Below, piece after piece: positions 1 through 7,621 of a DNA stretch of 12,185 nucleotides (its first letter is position 1; every line of letters starts with the position of its first letter). The stretch comes from JAOAIV01 sp038849555 (GTDB lineage: Archaea; Thermoproteota; Bathyarchaeia; Bathyarchaeales; Bathycorpusculaceae). The stretch spans positions 1-12,185 of the forward strand of contig JAWCMT010000041.1 in assembly GCA_038849555.1 (NCBI GenBank), given 5' to 3'. A model generated the notes under the pieces. The model was not told the DNA's origin, did no database searches, and saw only the letters and a list, made by a program, of their open reading frames with translations. The position numbers and the translations under genes were made by a program.

Positions 1-721
1 CCTTATCGCTGTGAAGCACAGCTAAGTTCTGGAAGGTTCCCAGTTTTCCGGTTTCCTCTTCCACGATTTGGGTGGCTTTACGGACGACAGCGACTCTTTC
101 TGGCGTTACTTCGCCGAGAACTCTCAGCGACAAAGCTGGACCGGGAAATGGCATTCTCTCAGAGATTTCCGGCGGCAAACCTATTTCGCGAGCTACTTGG
201 CGGACTTCAGGCTTGAAAAGCTCTTTTAGCGGCTCAAGGATTTTGTAGCCGTAAATCTCGGGGTTTATGCCTATCTGCTCCAACACATTATGCTGAGATT
301 TGATTCCCTGAACGGTTTCCACAACATCAGCTTTAATGGTGCCCTGCGCAATAAATTCGATTTGCTCTTCTTTGGCGGCTTTGCCTAAGGTCTTGTAGAA
401 CTTATCGCGGAAGGCTTTCCGCTTTTCCTCAGCATCCGTTTTCCCTTTCAGCGCCGCGAAAAACTCGGCTTTAGCATCTATGTATCGGGTTTTGATGCCC
501 AAGCCTTTGAGTGTTTTCACGACGAATTCTGGTTCGCCTTCGCGTCTTAAGCCGTCATCTATAAAGACGGCCAGCAGTTTGTCTCCAACTGCCCTATGCA
601 CCAAAACTGTGGTTACGGTGCTGTCAACACCTCCTGAACAGGCAGAAATTACCTTACAATCGCCGACCGTTTTCCGAATTTGCTTTAATGAGTTTTCAAT
701 GAAATTTTTGGCGTCAAACAC
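1..721 (-). CDS. guaAB: GMP synthase, PP-loop ATPase subunit (partial, C-terminus off the window)
   Basis: This subunit adenylates XMP and aminates it to GMP, using ammonia from a separate glutamine amidotransferase subunit; it acts in the cytoplasm in de novo purine synthesis. My reading of the minus strand gives 240 codons, open to the left edge, so roughly 70 residues of a usual ~310 are missing. The PP-loop SGGVDS is at residues 29-34. Further on are the family blocks QGTIKADVVETV, KSQHNV and ERMPFPGPALSLRVLGEV. The start is GTG at 721: a GGAGG sits 7 bases upstream (729-733), and no ATG precedes it in frame before a stop. The initial VFDAKNFIE matches the usual MFDxxxFIE opening of archaeal members. 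It is transcribed away from the surface-protein genes. The family assignment is very secure. Confidence 0.97.
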   Translation of the reverse strand, partial: MFDAKNFIENSLKQIRKTVGDCKVISACSGGVDSTVTTVLVHRAVGDKLLAVFIDDGLRREGEPEFVVKTLKGLGIKTRYIDAKAEFFAALKGKTDAEEKRKAFRDKFYKTLGKAAKEEQIEFIAQGTIKADVVETVQGIKSQHNVLEQIGINPEIYGYKILEPLKELFKPEVRQVAREIGLPPEISERMPFPGPALSLRVLGEVTPERVAVVRKATQIVEEETGKLGTFQNLAVLHSDK

Positions 722-728
722 TTGCTTT

Positions 729-733
729 CCTCC
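729..733 (-). promoter_or_regulatory. Shine-Dalgarno deciding the guaAB GTG start
   Basis: GGAGG on the minus strand ends 7 bases before the GTG at 721. Together with the absence of an in-frame ATG upstream, this fixes the non-ATG start. Confidence 0.8.
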
Positions 734-838
734 AACTTTTTTTGTAGTGTGATAGGCACGCTTGCCTTTTTAGCTTTGCCGTAAATGCGCTTTTCCAAAT
801 TGGCCACTGCAGCAAGTTCTTGGAAAATTTAACTCTTC

Positions 839-846
839 TATAAATA
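839..846 (-). promoter_or_regulatory. Possible TATA box for guaAB
   Basis: TATTTATA on the minus strand is the best TATA-like element upstream of guaAB. It would start transcription near 815, giving an unusually long leader of about 95 bases. That leader region carries an 8-base inverted repeat (791-798 and 820-827). The assignment is tentative because no factor-B element (BRE) is obvious. Confidence 0.35.
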
Positions 847-1216
847 ATTCGACTTGCTTGCATTAATGTTGACTAACTGCTTAGGTGAGATTAGCTCTCC
901 AATAATGGCGAAACAATAAGCGAACCCATGGAAGGAACTATATTTAGTTTTCACTTATTTGTTGGTTGTATGTGATTTCAATCAGTTTCATTTAAAAAAT
1001 TAACACTTAAATTCCACAAAATTTTTAAAATTATGAATCAAAATCAGATTAATTATACCAATATTTGACCAAAGCAAACTGTTACGCATTACATTTTTCA
1101 AATAGTGTTAAAAGCAACACTTAAATGTAAAAAATAATTATATTATAAATTGCCTCTTTAAAGTATAAGCTATTTGAAGCATACAATTACATGAATTTAA
1201 GCAAACAAAAGAGGCT

Positions 1217-1241
1217 AGGGAGAGGAAAGATGCGAAAAAAG
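1217..1241 (+). promoter_or_regulatory. Strong SD, ATG and A AAA AAG slippery sequence at the head of the surface protease gene
   Basis: AGGGAGAGG (1217-1225) lies just upstream of ATG 1230. The ATG frame reads CGA AAA AAG and stops at TAA 1263-1265 after 11 codons. The heptamer A AAA AAG (1235-1241) is the slippery sequence type known from bacterial dnaX. A -1 slip there enters the frame of the large ORF and yields MRKKGPGRPWKVSK followed by a hydrophobic stretch, a normal signal peptide. The SD, ATG and heptamer are seen directly. Whether this is programmed frameshifting, a real indel or a sequencing error in the A6 run is open. Confidence 0.6.
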
Positions 1242-1285
1242 GACCGGGGAGGCCTTGGAAAGTAAGCAAAGTACTTTCGTTCTCA

Positions 1286-3265
1286 ATGGTTGTGATGTGT
1301 AGTTTAATAGTAATTGTTGAAATGAATGAAGCTTTAGTGTGCAACGCAGCAAATCAAGACTTGAAAGCAACAGCGACTGATAAGGTATTAACAATTCTAA
1401 ACGATGTAGTAGGTATAGACACAGCAAAATACAAAATATCCCTAGAGGCATATAACCAAGATTTATTCTTTGAAATTCTACCGCAAGAGAACGTGAAATA
1501 CATTCTTGAGTCAGAGGAAAGCAAGCTTGAAGTGATTTGCACTTTTGTAAACGGGAAATTACATTCAATGGCGCAATATATACTGGAAGGTTCACCTCAC
1601 ATGCTTCAAACAACCACCGATGCCCTTAAAATTGCCAAAAACTTTCTCAGCAAGTACCAAGCTTATTGCGAAGCGACGTACTACGAAACAATGAAGACAA
1701 TGCTAGACGGCGTTAATATTAACGAAAATATTACAATAAAATCGGAGAGCATCAAGTTTAAGGCAGAACATACTAAATCGTTCATTGAATGGGAGAACCG
1801 CACAGCAGACATTGTAGAGCTTAGGTGGACCTACCTATCTAACAATGTCGAAGCGCCATCTAAGTGTGTAGCCATGTATTTTGAGCAGGACCTTCTAAAG
1901 TACTTTGTTGATACATGGAACCTTTATAAAATTGGGAATAGCACCATCAATATTTCTGAAGAAGAGGCTGTGAAAATTGCAAGGGTTCATGCTAAAAACT
2001 TTTCTTGGAACGTAAGTATGGGAAGCGATAATCCCCAGATGGAAGTGACTGAGTTTAATATAGCAGGTGTAAGCAGGGTAACTTTGGATTTTGGTAACTA
2101 TATCACGAAAGAAGATGCACGTGGCGGAGATCCTTTAACACTATATCCTTGCTGGCACATCCAGTTGTACCTTGACAAGATTTACCCGGGGAATGTCTAC
2201 GGAATTGATGTTGGAATATGGGCAGATACAGGAGAAGTAAATGACATTCGCGCGCTGATTAGCGGATTAGGACTCCCACTGGAAGAGCACGTTACTGAAA
2301 CCTCACCTAATGAGTATAATAGTCAAACAAATTTAAACACGCAAGTGATCATAATAACAGTTCCAATTTCAATTCTCATTATGCTTTTAGCAATTAAACT
2401 CTATTCTAGACGTAAAAAAAGAGAGCCCCATGAATTTCGTCCAAACCCTTTAAAATTTAGCGCAGCATTATCGTGTTTTTTGATTTTGTCCACCATATTA
2501 ACGTCAACACCTACAGTGAATGCAGGTACTTACGTTATAGGTTTATACGGTTCCACATGGAAAGTTATTACACAAGAACAAAACGCGGCTAAATCAGTTA
2601 TTGACAGCATTGAATACTGGTTTGGCAATTATGCAAGTTACACATGCTATGACTTATATGGTAGTTTAACACAGAAACAAACCGTATTGGATCATGCCTC
2701 TGCCTTTGAGCAGTATTTTGATCATGTAGCGATGTTTCACCATGGCCATGGAGGTATGAGCATGGAGTATCCTCAGCAGCACAGAGATTATTTTGATGAC
2801 GACGGCCCAGAACCACTGAGCAATCAGATATGGGATTACGAGATCGGGCTAAAAACGTGGAGGAGCAAACACTTCTTTGTGATACTTTGGGCGTGTCGGC
2901 AAGGAGACCATGTAGGCGAGCAAAATGGTCCGCTCGGAGTTTATGGAATGCCATACGCGTGGCATAATCCTATTAGTAGTGGTGATTGTTTCATAGGATT
3001 TAAGGATGCATCAATGCCGCTAACTCAAAAATCTATACATTACCCGTACCATTCTTATTCCAGCTGGCTCGTTTATTTCATCTATTATCTTACCTATCAT
3101 CATTATACGATAATGCAATCTTTGGATTATGCCTCAATAGAGTGTTTACAACGTTCTTACTACGCAACTGAACTTGATGATGGCTTTTATGCGATCTGGC
3201 CTGGTTTTGGAAATGGTGCTGGTTGGATGAAAATTTATGGAAATCCAAACATACAAGTCTACTAA
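1286..3265 (+). CDS. Membrane protein with PepSY-like N-terminal region and extracellular caspase-like (clan CD) cysteine protease domain
   Basis: I do not recognise the exact family. The 659-residue ORF is given from its first in-frame ATG, but that ATG lacks an SD. The likely start is ATG 1230, one frame away, which would add a basic signal-peptide head (about 678 residues in all). In order: hydrophobic segment 1-18; a region to about 350 with a PepSY-like repeat at 222-322 (ISEEEAVKIARVHAKNF, then YGIDVGIWADTGEV); membrane helix about 354-373; basic RRKK 375-378; second hydrophobic helix 391-408 ending VNA|G like a signal-peptidase site; then a domain at about 414-659. That last domain has the clan CD pattern: hydrophobic strand VAMF then HHGHGG (H486 candidate), and FVILW then ACRQG (C537 candidate). 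Predicted topology puts both large domains outside with a short internal loop. The neighbour downstream is a surface Kelch protein. The protease class is inferred from motifs only and the substrate is unknown. Confidence 0.75.
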   Translation: MVVMCSLIVIVEMNEALVCNAANQDLKATATDKVLTILNDVVGIDTAKYKISLEAYNQDLFFEILPQENVKYILESEESKLEVICTFVNGKLHSMAQYILEGSPHMLQTTTDALKIAKNFLSKYQAYCEATYYETMKTMLDGVNINENITIKSESIKFKAEHTKSFIEWENRTADIVELRWTYLSNNVEAPSKCVAMYFEQDLLKYFVDTWNLYKIGNSTINISEEEAVKIARVHAKNFSWNVSMGSDNPQMEVTEFNIAGVSRVTLDFGNYITKEDARGGDPLTLYPCWHIQLYLDKIYPGNVYGIDVGIWADTGEVNDIRALISGLGLPLEEHVTETSPNEYNSQTNLNTQVIIITVPISILIMLLAIKLYSRRKKREPHEFRPNPLKFSAALSCFLILSTILTSTPTVNAGTYVIGLYGSTWKVITQEQNAAKSVIDSIEYWFGNYASYTCYDLYGSLTQKQTVLDHASAFEQYFDHVAMFHHGHGGMSMEYPQQHRDYFDDDGPEPLSNQIWDYEIGLKTWRSKHFFVILWACRQGDHVGEQNGPLGVYGMPYAWHNPISSGDCFIGFKDASMPLTQKSIHYPYHSYSSWLVYFIYYLTYHHYTIMQSLDYASIECLQRSYYATELDDGFYAIWPGFGNGAGWMKIYGNPNIQVY

Positions 3266-3318
3266 GAACAAAGGATCAGCTCAGCAGGTTAGTAAATATA
3301 CCACAACTAAGTTCACGA

Positions 3319-3338
3319 TTCTTCCTCTTTTACTTTTT
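3319..3338 (+). terminator. Possible T-rich terminator after the surface protease gene
   Basis: A pyrimidine-rich stretch with T-runs (CTTTTACTTTTTACC) begins about 55 bases after the stop codon. Archaeal termination commonly uses such T-rich tracts without a hairpin. No stem is visible. Confidence 0.3.
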
Positions 3339-3440
3339 ACCCAAAAAGTAACCGAAACAGGAAAAAAAGAGCACAAGCAATTGTTTCAGATGTATTTAGA
3401 AACGTGCTTCATACCACCATAAAAAAGGCAAGTTTGACCT

Positions 3441-4790
3441 ATGAAAAAGATACACCAGTTCGTAACTTTTGCATTCTTATTTGCTATTTCTTTTTCTCCA
3501 TCGTCTCTTCTGGTTTCCCAGACTACGGCGACTGAAGACACGTGGACAACTATGGCATCTATGCCTACTCCGAGACCATGGGTTGAAGTTGCCGTTGTAA
3601 ATGAAAAAATATACGCTATTGGAGGCAGTTATGACGAACACGGCGAGGTTGAGGAATATGATCCGATCACCAATAGTTGGTCAAAGAAAACGCCGATGCC
3701 AACGCCACGAATTCTTTTTGGAATTGCTGTCATTGGAAACAAAATATACACAATGGGTGGGGACAGCGGGAACTGGGAAGTTGGTCAGAGAATAACTAAC
3801 GTCGTTGAAGTATACGACCCCTTGACAGACAAATGGGAAACTAAATCGCCAATGCCGACGAAAAGAATGGCTTTCTCGGCAAGCGTTATAAATGGCAAAA
3901 TTTACATCATAGGCGGCCAAGTTAGTGAGCCCGCATACAATTCCGTTCTTCAAACCGAAGTTTATGATCCGGAGACGGATACATGGACAACTGCGGCGCC
4001 AATACCTGTCCCTGTCGGCTATCATGCTTCAGTAGTCCTTGATGGTAAAATCTACATACTCGGAGGTTCAACAAGGACTGAAGTCAGCGCATCCCTTAAT
4101 CAAATCTACGATCCGGAAACTAATTCTTGGAGCAACGGAACCGCCATGCCCTTTGGAGTGGATTCTGCAGCAGCAGGCGCAACCACAGGCATACTATCAC
4201 CTAAAAGAATCTATGTGTTAGGTGGAAAGAAAAATCTAGATGCGGTTAACCTAAATCAAATATATGATCCTAAAACAGACACATGGACGCTTGGCGCACC
4301 AATGCCGACAGCCCGATATGGCTTAGGCGTTGCAGTTGTAGACGACATGCTATACGCAGTGGGAGGGCGCGAGGGCTGGATTGGAGCGCCCATTACAGGG
4401 GCAAATGAAAGATACACTCCAATAGGCATAGGAAAAGCTCCACTTAAAATAGGTATTATCTCGCCCAAAAATGAAACCTACAATGTAGAGAATGTTTCCT
4501 TAACTTTCATTGTAACTGAGGCAACGTCATGGATAGGTTATAGCTTAGACGGACAAGTAAACGTGACAATTGCTGGAAACACAACATTGACTGGATTACC
4601 TGATGGCGCGCATAGTCTAACAATTTATGCAAACGACACTGCGGAGAATAGTAGAGCGTCTGAAACAAGATATTTTAGCATAAAAACGCAACAATCTGAG
4701 CTCTCACCACTTTGGATTATGATCACTATAGCAGTAGTAGTTGTCGCTGGAGCAGCTTATCTGATCTATCTCAAAAAATTAAACAGATGA
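3441..4790 (+). CDS. Secreted, membrane-anchored Kelch-repeat protein
   Basis: The 449-residue protein begins with a signal peptide (MKKIHQF basic head, hydrophobic core about 8-26). Six Kelch blades follow. Each ends in a hydrophobic-IY/LY strand plus GG: GG at 61-62, 107-108, 158-159, 208-209, 261-262 and 308-309. The repeats are spaced about 46-53 residues apart, with the linking E/Q-x-YDPxT(D/N)xW and MPTxR motifs. This predicts one closed six-bladed propeller at about 35-327. An Ig-like beta domain follows (about 335-415, starting IGIISPKNETY), then a membrane helix at 424-443 and a basic LKKLNR tail inside the cell. It would display a propeller on the cell surface, probably for protein or glycan binding; the ligand is unknown. 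The ATG has only a weak SD. It lies 175 bases after the protease-like gene on the same strand, so co-transcription is possible but not shown. Confidence 0.9.
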   Translation: MKKIHQFVTFAFLFAISFSPSSLLVSQTTATEDTWTTMASMPTPRPWVEVAVVNEKIYAIGGSYDEHGEVEEYDPITNSWSKKTPMPTPRILFGIAVIGNKIYTMGGDSGNWEVGQRITNVVEVYDPLTDKWETKSPMPTKRMAFSASVINGKIYIIGGQVSEPAYNSVLQTEVYDPETDTWTTAAPIPVPVGYHASVVLDGKIYILGGSTRTEVSASLNQIYDPETNSWSNGTAMPFGVDSAAAGATTGILSPKRIYVLGGKKNLDAVNLNQIYDPKTDTWTLGAPMPTARYGLGVAVVDDMLYAVGGREGWIGAPITGANERYTPIGIGKAPLKIGIISPKNETYNVENVSLTFIVTEATSWIGYSLDGQVNVTIAGNTTLTGLPDGAHSLTIYANDTAENSRASETRYFSIKTQQSELSPLWIMITIAVVVVAGAAYLIYLKKLNR

Positions 4791-4794
4791 ATAG

Positions 4795-4800
4795 AAAAAA
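4795..4800 (-). terminator. Possible T6 terminator for the five-gene minus-strand cluster
   Basis: Read on the minus strand, this is a T6 run inside CTATTTTTTCTAT, about 120 bases past the presenilin-like stop. It is the first T-run downstream of the cluster. Confidence 0.25.
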
Positions 4801-4893
4801 TAGTCAAATAGGCTATATAGGAAAGGCAAGCGTTCTATGTTGGAAAGCCTAAGCACGAAAATAGAGTACCGCTTTGACTTACCATAACCATGC

Positions 4894-4899
4894 TTTTTT
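4894..4899 (+). terminator. Possible T6 terminator for the Kelch gene
   Basis: A T6 run lies about 100 bases after the Kelch stop, between two convergent genes. No convincing stem is seen. Confidence 0.25.
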
Positions 4900-4917
4900 C
4901 AACATGAGAGAACTTGT

Positions 4918-5742
4918 TTACAGCAAAACTGATGCGAGCATGCCGCTGATAAGCCCTAAAACTATTGGAAAGGGCAGGCCGGGAAACATTCCTTTTTTCT
5001 CAAGCATTACAAGCGTTAGGTAAGCGCCGGCTAAAATGCCAGCGAGCGAGCTTAGGCTGGAGATTAGGCCGAAGTTGAAGAGCATGCTTGCCGCGAGCAT
5101 GGAGTAGAAAACTAGGTCTCCTAGGCCCATCTGCATGTCTCTGAAGGAGTAGCTTAAGCCGTGAAGTTGGTCGAGGCCTAAGTGAGCTATTTTGCCAACG
5201 GGACCATAGTAAACTGCGAAAACGTCGTAAACTGCTAAGAAGATGAGAATCAGTGTTGCGCTTAAGAAGGGGACGTAGTTTCCGAAGAACGCGCCTAGCG
5301 CCCCGCCTAGGCAGATGACTGCGATGTTGCGTGCCTTGCCGCCTAATCGGAAAACGGCGAGGTCGAAGAGGATGGCTATGGCTATGGAAATCGGCAAAAC
5401 CAGAAACTCTAAGCCTGCAGCCAAGGCAAAAAGCAAAGACAGGTAGATGACGGATAGCAGCAAGGCTGCGGCTGTTAAGGCAAAGGCTATGATGAACGTG
5501 ATTAATTTCAGATTTCGCCTTTTAAGCAAGACGTAGAAGATGGCGGCGCTTATGGCGACGAGGACAACAAAATAGGCGGCGTTGCCGAATAGCCCCGCAG
5601 GGTTTTCTTCAGGAAACGGCGTAACCGTGATAGGCGGCACTGGCCGCGTGAGAAAAAGGGCGCTGCTACCGAGGCCGACGAGTAAGCTGGCTAGTACAGG
5701 CAACAGATACACGGCTTGCGCGGTGAATCTCTCCTCAGTCAA
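4918..5742 (-). CDS. Presenilin-type (A22) intramembrane aspartyl protease
   Basis: This is a predicted archaeal relative of presenilin and signal peptide peptidase, cutting helices within the membrane. The 274 residues contain about nine hydrophobic helices (for example 13-32, 55-73, 80-100, 101-120, 140-158, 161-178, 207-228, 230-247, 258-274). The two catalytic aspartates are in VYDVF (D173) and MGLGDLVF (D209), the YD and GxGD motifs of the family. The third motif, usually PAL, reads PGLP here (254-257), a conservative change. The start is TTG at 5742, just 6 bases after the archaemetzincin stop. GGAG within that gene's last codons (spacing about 9) serves as SD. This is the last gene of the cluster, so it should be translated from the tgtA-led transcript. 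The substrate is unknown. Confidence 0.92.
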   Translation of the reverse strand: MTEERFTAQAVYLLPVLASLLVGLGSSALFLTRPVPPITVTPFPEENPAGLFGNAAYFVVLVAISAAIFYVLLKRRNLKLITFIIAFALTAAALLLSVIYLSLLFALAAGLEFLVLPISIAIAILFDLAVFRLGGKARNIAVICLGGALGAFFGNYVPFLSATLILIFLAVYDVFAVYYGPVGKIAHLGLDQLHGLSYSFRDMQMGLGDLVFYSMLAASMLFNFGLISSLSSLAGILAGAYLTLVMLEKKGMFPGLPFPIVLGLISGMLASVLL

Positions 5743-5748
5743 GACGCT

Positions 5749-6297
5749 TCACTCCAACTGTGCGATGCCTATTGTAACATGCAGATAGCATTGGTCACAG
5801 AATAAGCTTTGCTTCCTGTCAGTATCGAGGATAGAGTTGGAGAAGTACATGACACATGAAGCGCGGCTGCAGTGCCGCAAACCAAGCGTGTGTCCAAGTT
5901 CATGCACCGCTTCTTTCAGTGCTCGCGCGGAAAAAAGCGTCATGTCAGATGTGTCGCCGTAAAATTCAGGCCTTAGACGCCACAGTGAGATTAGCGCGGC
6001 TTTTCCTGGGCAGAGGGCTTCTCCAAAAACAAAATTTAACTCTGAAACAAAAAGGTCTGCGTCTACAACGCCTAACACGCGGTGTAAATCAGATTTTTTG
6101 GCGGCGAATTTTTGAATTGTGTTCAAAATAGCGTGGGATCTGTACTGTTGGCGTTTTCTGTTGAAATATTCAGCTTTTAGAGGAGCCTCATCCAATATCG
6201 TGCACGTAGTATTAGGGAAGATGAGCGGTAGCTTATCTTTAATTTCCTCCAGTATAGAAGTGTCTATATGCGCTATGGGTAAAATGCCAACTTTCAT
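5749..6297 (-). CDS. amzA: Archaemetzincin, family M54 zinc metalloprotease
   Basis: The 182-residue protein has the full archaemetzincin signature: HELGHTLGLRHC at 132-143 (zinc ligands H132, H136, H142; catalytic E133), then C148, the Met-turn M150, and C167xxC170. The four cysteines C143, C148, C167 and C170 form the family's second, structural zinc site. No signal peptide is present, so it should act in the cytoplasm; the physiological substrate of archaeal members is not established. The ATG at 6297 follows the beta-CASP nuclease stop by 8 bases. GAGG near the end of that gene is the likely SD. Length is typical of the family and all key residues are present. Confidence 0.96.
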   Translation of the reverse strand: MKVGILPIAHIDTSILEEIKDKLPLIFPNTTCTILDEAPLKAEYFNRKRQQYRSHAILNTIQKFAAKKSDLHRVLGVVDADLFVSELNFVFGEALCPGKAALISLWRLRPEFYGDTSDMTLFSARALKEAVHELGHTLGLRHCSRASCVMYFSNSILDTDRKQSLFCDQCYLHVTIGIAQLE

Positions 6298-6305
6298 GGC
6301 ACGGC

Positions 6306-7571
6306 TTAAACCTCGAAGACATCGCCTGTCCGTGGCGCCACAGCATCCAAGCCAAGCTCGGATTTAGCCCAATTCGCCAAAAGCTCACAGTTACCTTCCT
6401 CGCCGTGAACAACGAAAACTTTGGGTTTACCGCCTAGCCGCCGCAGCGCCTCTCGGAGTTGACTGGCGCCGCAGTGAGAGGAGAAGTCGAAGTGCTCGTA
6501 ATGTGCTTTAACCTTGCGAACCTTGCCGTCAATCGTGCATACACCCTTTTCAAGAAGTTCTCTTCCCGGCGTTCCAGGAAGCTGATAGCTGACTAGGAAA
6601 ACGGCGTTGCTGGCTTTTTTACCAATCTTTGACAGATAAAAGGTTGCGGGGCCACCCTTGAGCATGCCGGCGGTTGAAACAATCACGCCAGGTGTCTTAA
6701 CGGCTTTTCGGCGGTCGCGCCAGCCGTCTACCCACTCAACCGAGTGCATAGCGTTCATGAACAGTTTCGGGTCTCTCAAGAACTCTTTATGATTCATTAT
6801 GATTCGGCTTGCCTCTCTGGCCATGCCATCCAAGAAAACCGGGTACTCAAAATGGTGCGCAGTCAAAACGCAGGCGATTTCTTGCGATCGGCCAACGCCG
6901 AATGCCGGCACAAAAACAGTGCCGCCGCGTTCAACTACATCAATGGCGGATTCCACAAAACGCTTTTCCAGCGTTGCGCGGTCCTCGTGATTCTCGTTTG
7001 CGTATGTGCTTTCAATAATTACAGCGTCCAAGTCGCCGTAGTCCATGGTGGCTCCAGCCAAGAGCTTGCTGTCAACAATGTTGAAGTCGCCCGTGTAAAG
7101 AAGCCTTTTGTCCTCCGCTTCGATTAGCACTTGGGCGCTTCCAGGCGTGTGTCCAGCGTTAAAAAGCTGAAAGCGAATATCACCTACTTTTTCTTCAACG
7201 CCAAAATCCAGATGCCTATTGCATTGTGTCATGGCTTTTAATTCCAAGTATTCAAAGGGAAGATAGTAGCCAGAAAGCTTGATGAAATCTTGAATTAGGA
7301 TCTGCGTTAATTCCAAGTTGAGCCTATTCGTGTATAATGGGATTTTATTTTGGATATAAAATAGTGGAAGGGCGCCTGAGTGGTCAAGGTGGCTATGAGT
7401 AAGAATTAGCGCATCCACTTCTTTGGGCGGCACATGCATGGGGAAGCCTGGTTCATGGTCAAGCATTACACCGTAGTCTAATAGAACCTGAGTTTTCTTG
7501 GACTTAACAGCTATGCCTATTCTTCCAACTTCGCGAGTTCCGCCGAGAAATCCAATCTGCAACCAAACCAA
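6306..7571 (-). CDS. Metallo-beta-lactamase/beta-CASP ribonuclease, aCPSF2-like
   Basis: A predicted zinc-dependent RNA nuclease of the CPSF/RNase J group. At 421 residues without N-terminal KH domains it fits the short aCPSF2-like class rather than aCPSF1. Motifs, numbered from TTG 7571: D32 (motif 1), HSHLDH 59-64 (motif 2), H141 in AGHTPGS (motif 3), D162 in TGDFN (motif 4), E187 in IIESTY (beta-CASP A), H366 in FDFSSHCG (B) and H389 in VVHGE (C). The residue two after the motif B histidine, often Asp, is Gly here. The start is uncertain. TTG 7571 has AAAGGA directly against it, whereas TTG 7562, three codons in, has that SD at about 9 bases and gives the more usual opening MQIGFLGGTREVG. 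It lies 50 bases after the PHP gene. The RNA target is unknown. Confidence 0.93.
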   Translation of the reverse strand: MVWLQIGFLGGTREVGRIGIAVKSKKTQVLLDYGVMLDHEPGFPMHVPPKEVDALILTHSHLDHSGALPLFYIQNKIPLYTNRLNLELTQILIQDFIKLSGYYLPFEYLELKAMTQCNRHLDFGVEEKVGDIRFQLFNAGHTPGSAQVLIEAEDKRLLYTGDFNIVDSKLLAGATMDYGDLDAVIIESTYANENHEDRATLEKRFVESAIDVVERGGTVFVPAFGVGRSQEIACVLTAHHFEYPVFLDGMAREASRIIMNHKEFLRDPKLFMNAMHSVEWVDGWRDRRKAVKTPGVIVSTAGMLKGGPATFYLSKIGKKASNAVFLVSYQLPGTPGRELLEKGVCTIDGKVRKVKAHYEHFDFSSHCGASQLREALRRLGGKPKVFVVHGEEGNCELLANWAKSELGLDAVAPRTGDVFEV

Positions 7572-7621
7572 TCCTTTTTCGTTTAAAGTTTTTCAAGTAA
7601 TCATGAAACTGTTGTGCCCTT

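Larger units (their letters stand above)
722..1229. other. AT-rich intergenic spacer between divergent genes
   Basis: About 508 bases lie between guaAB (minus) and the surface protease (plus). I see no credible coding frame, tRNA or rRNA. It contains the guaAB leader inverted repeat, an 11-base direct repeat AACACTTAAAT (1002-1012 and 1116-1126), and several TATA-like tracts, for example TATTATAAA at 1141-1149, which could serve the rightward gene. The base composition is much more AT-rich than the flanking genes. Confidence 0.6.

Noticed and set aside
2598..2954. 118-codon minus-strand open frame
   Set aside because: It lies wholly inside the protease-like domain frame on the plus strand, shows no domain or SD, and is compositionally a shadow.
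3237..3422. 61-codon plus-strand frame between the protease and Kelch genes
   Set aside because: It overlaps the end of the protease gene, has low-complexity lysine-rich content and no SD; most of it is spacer with a T-rich terminator-like tract.
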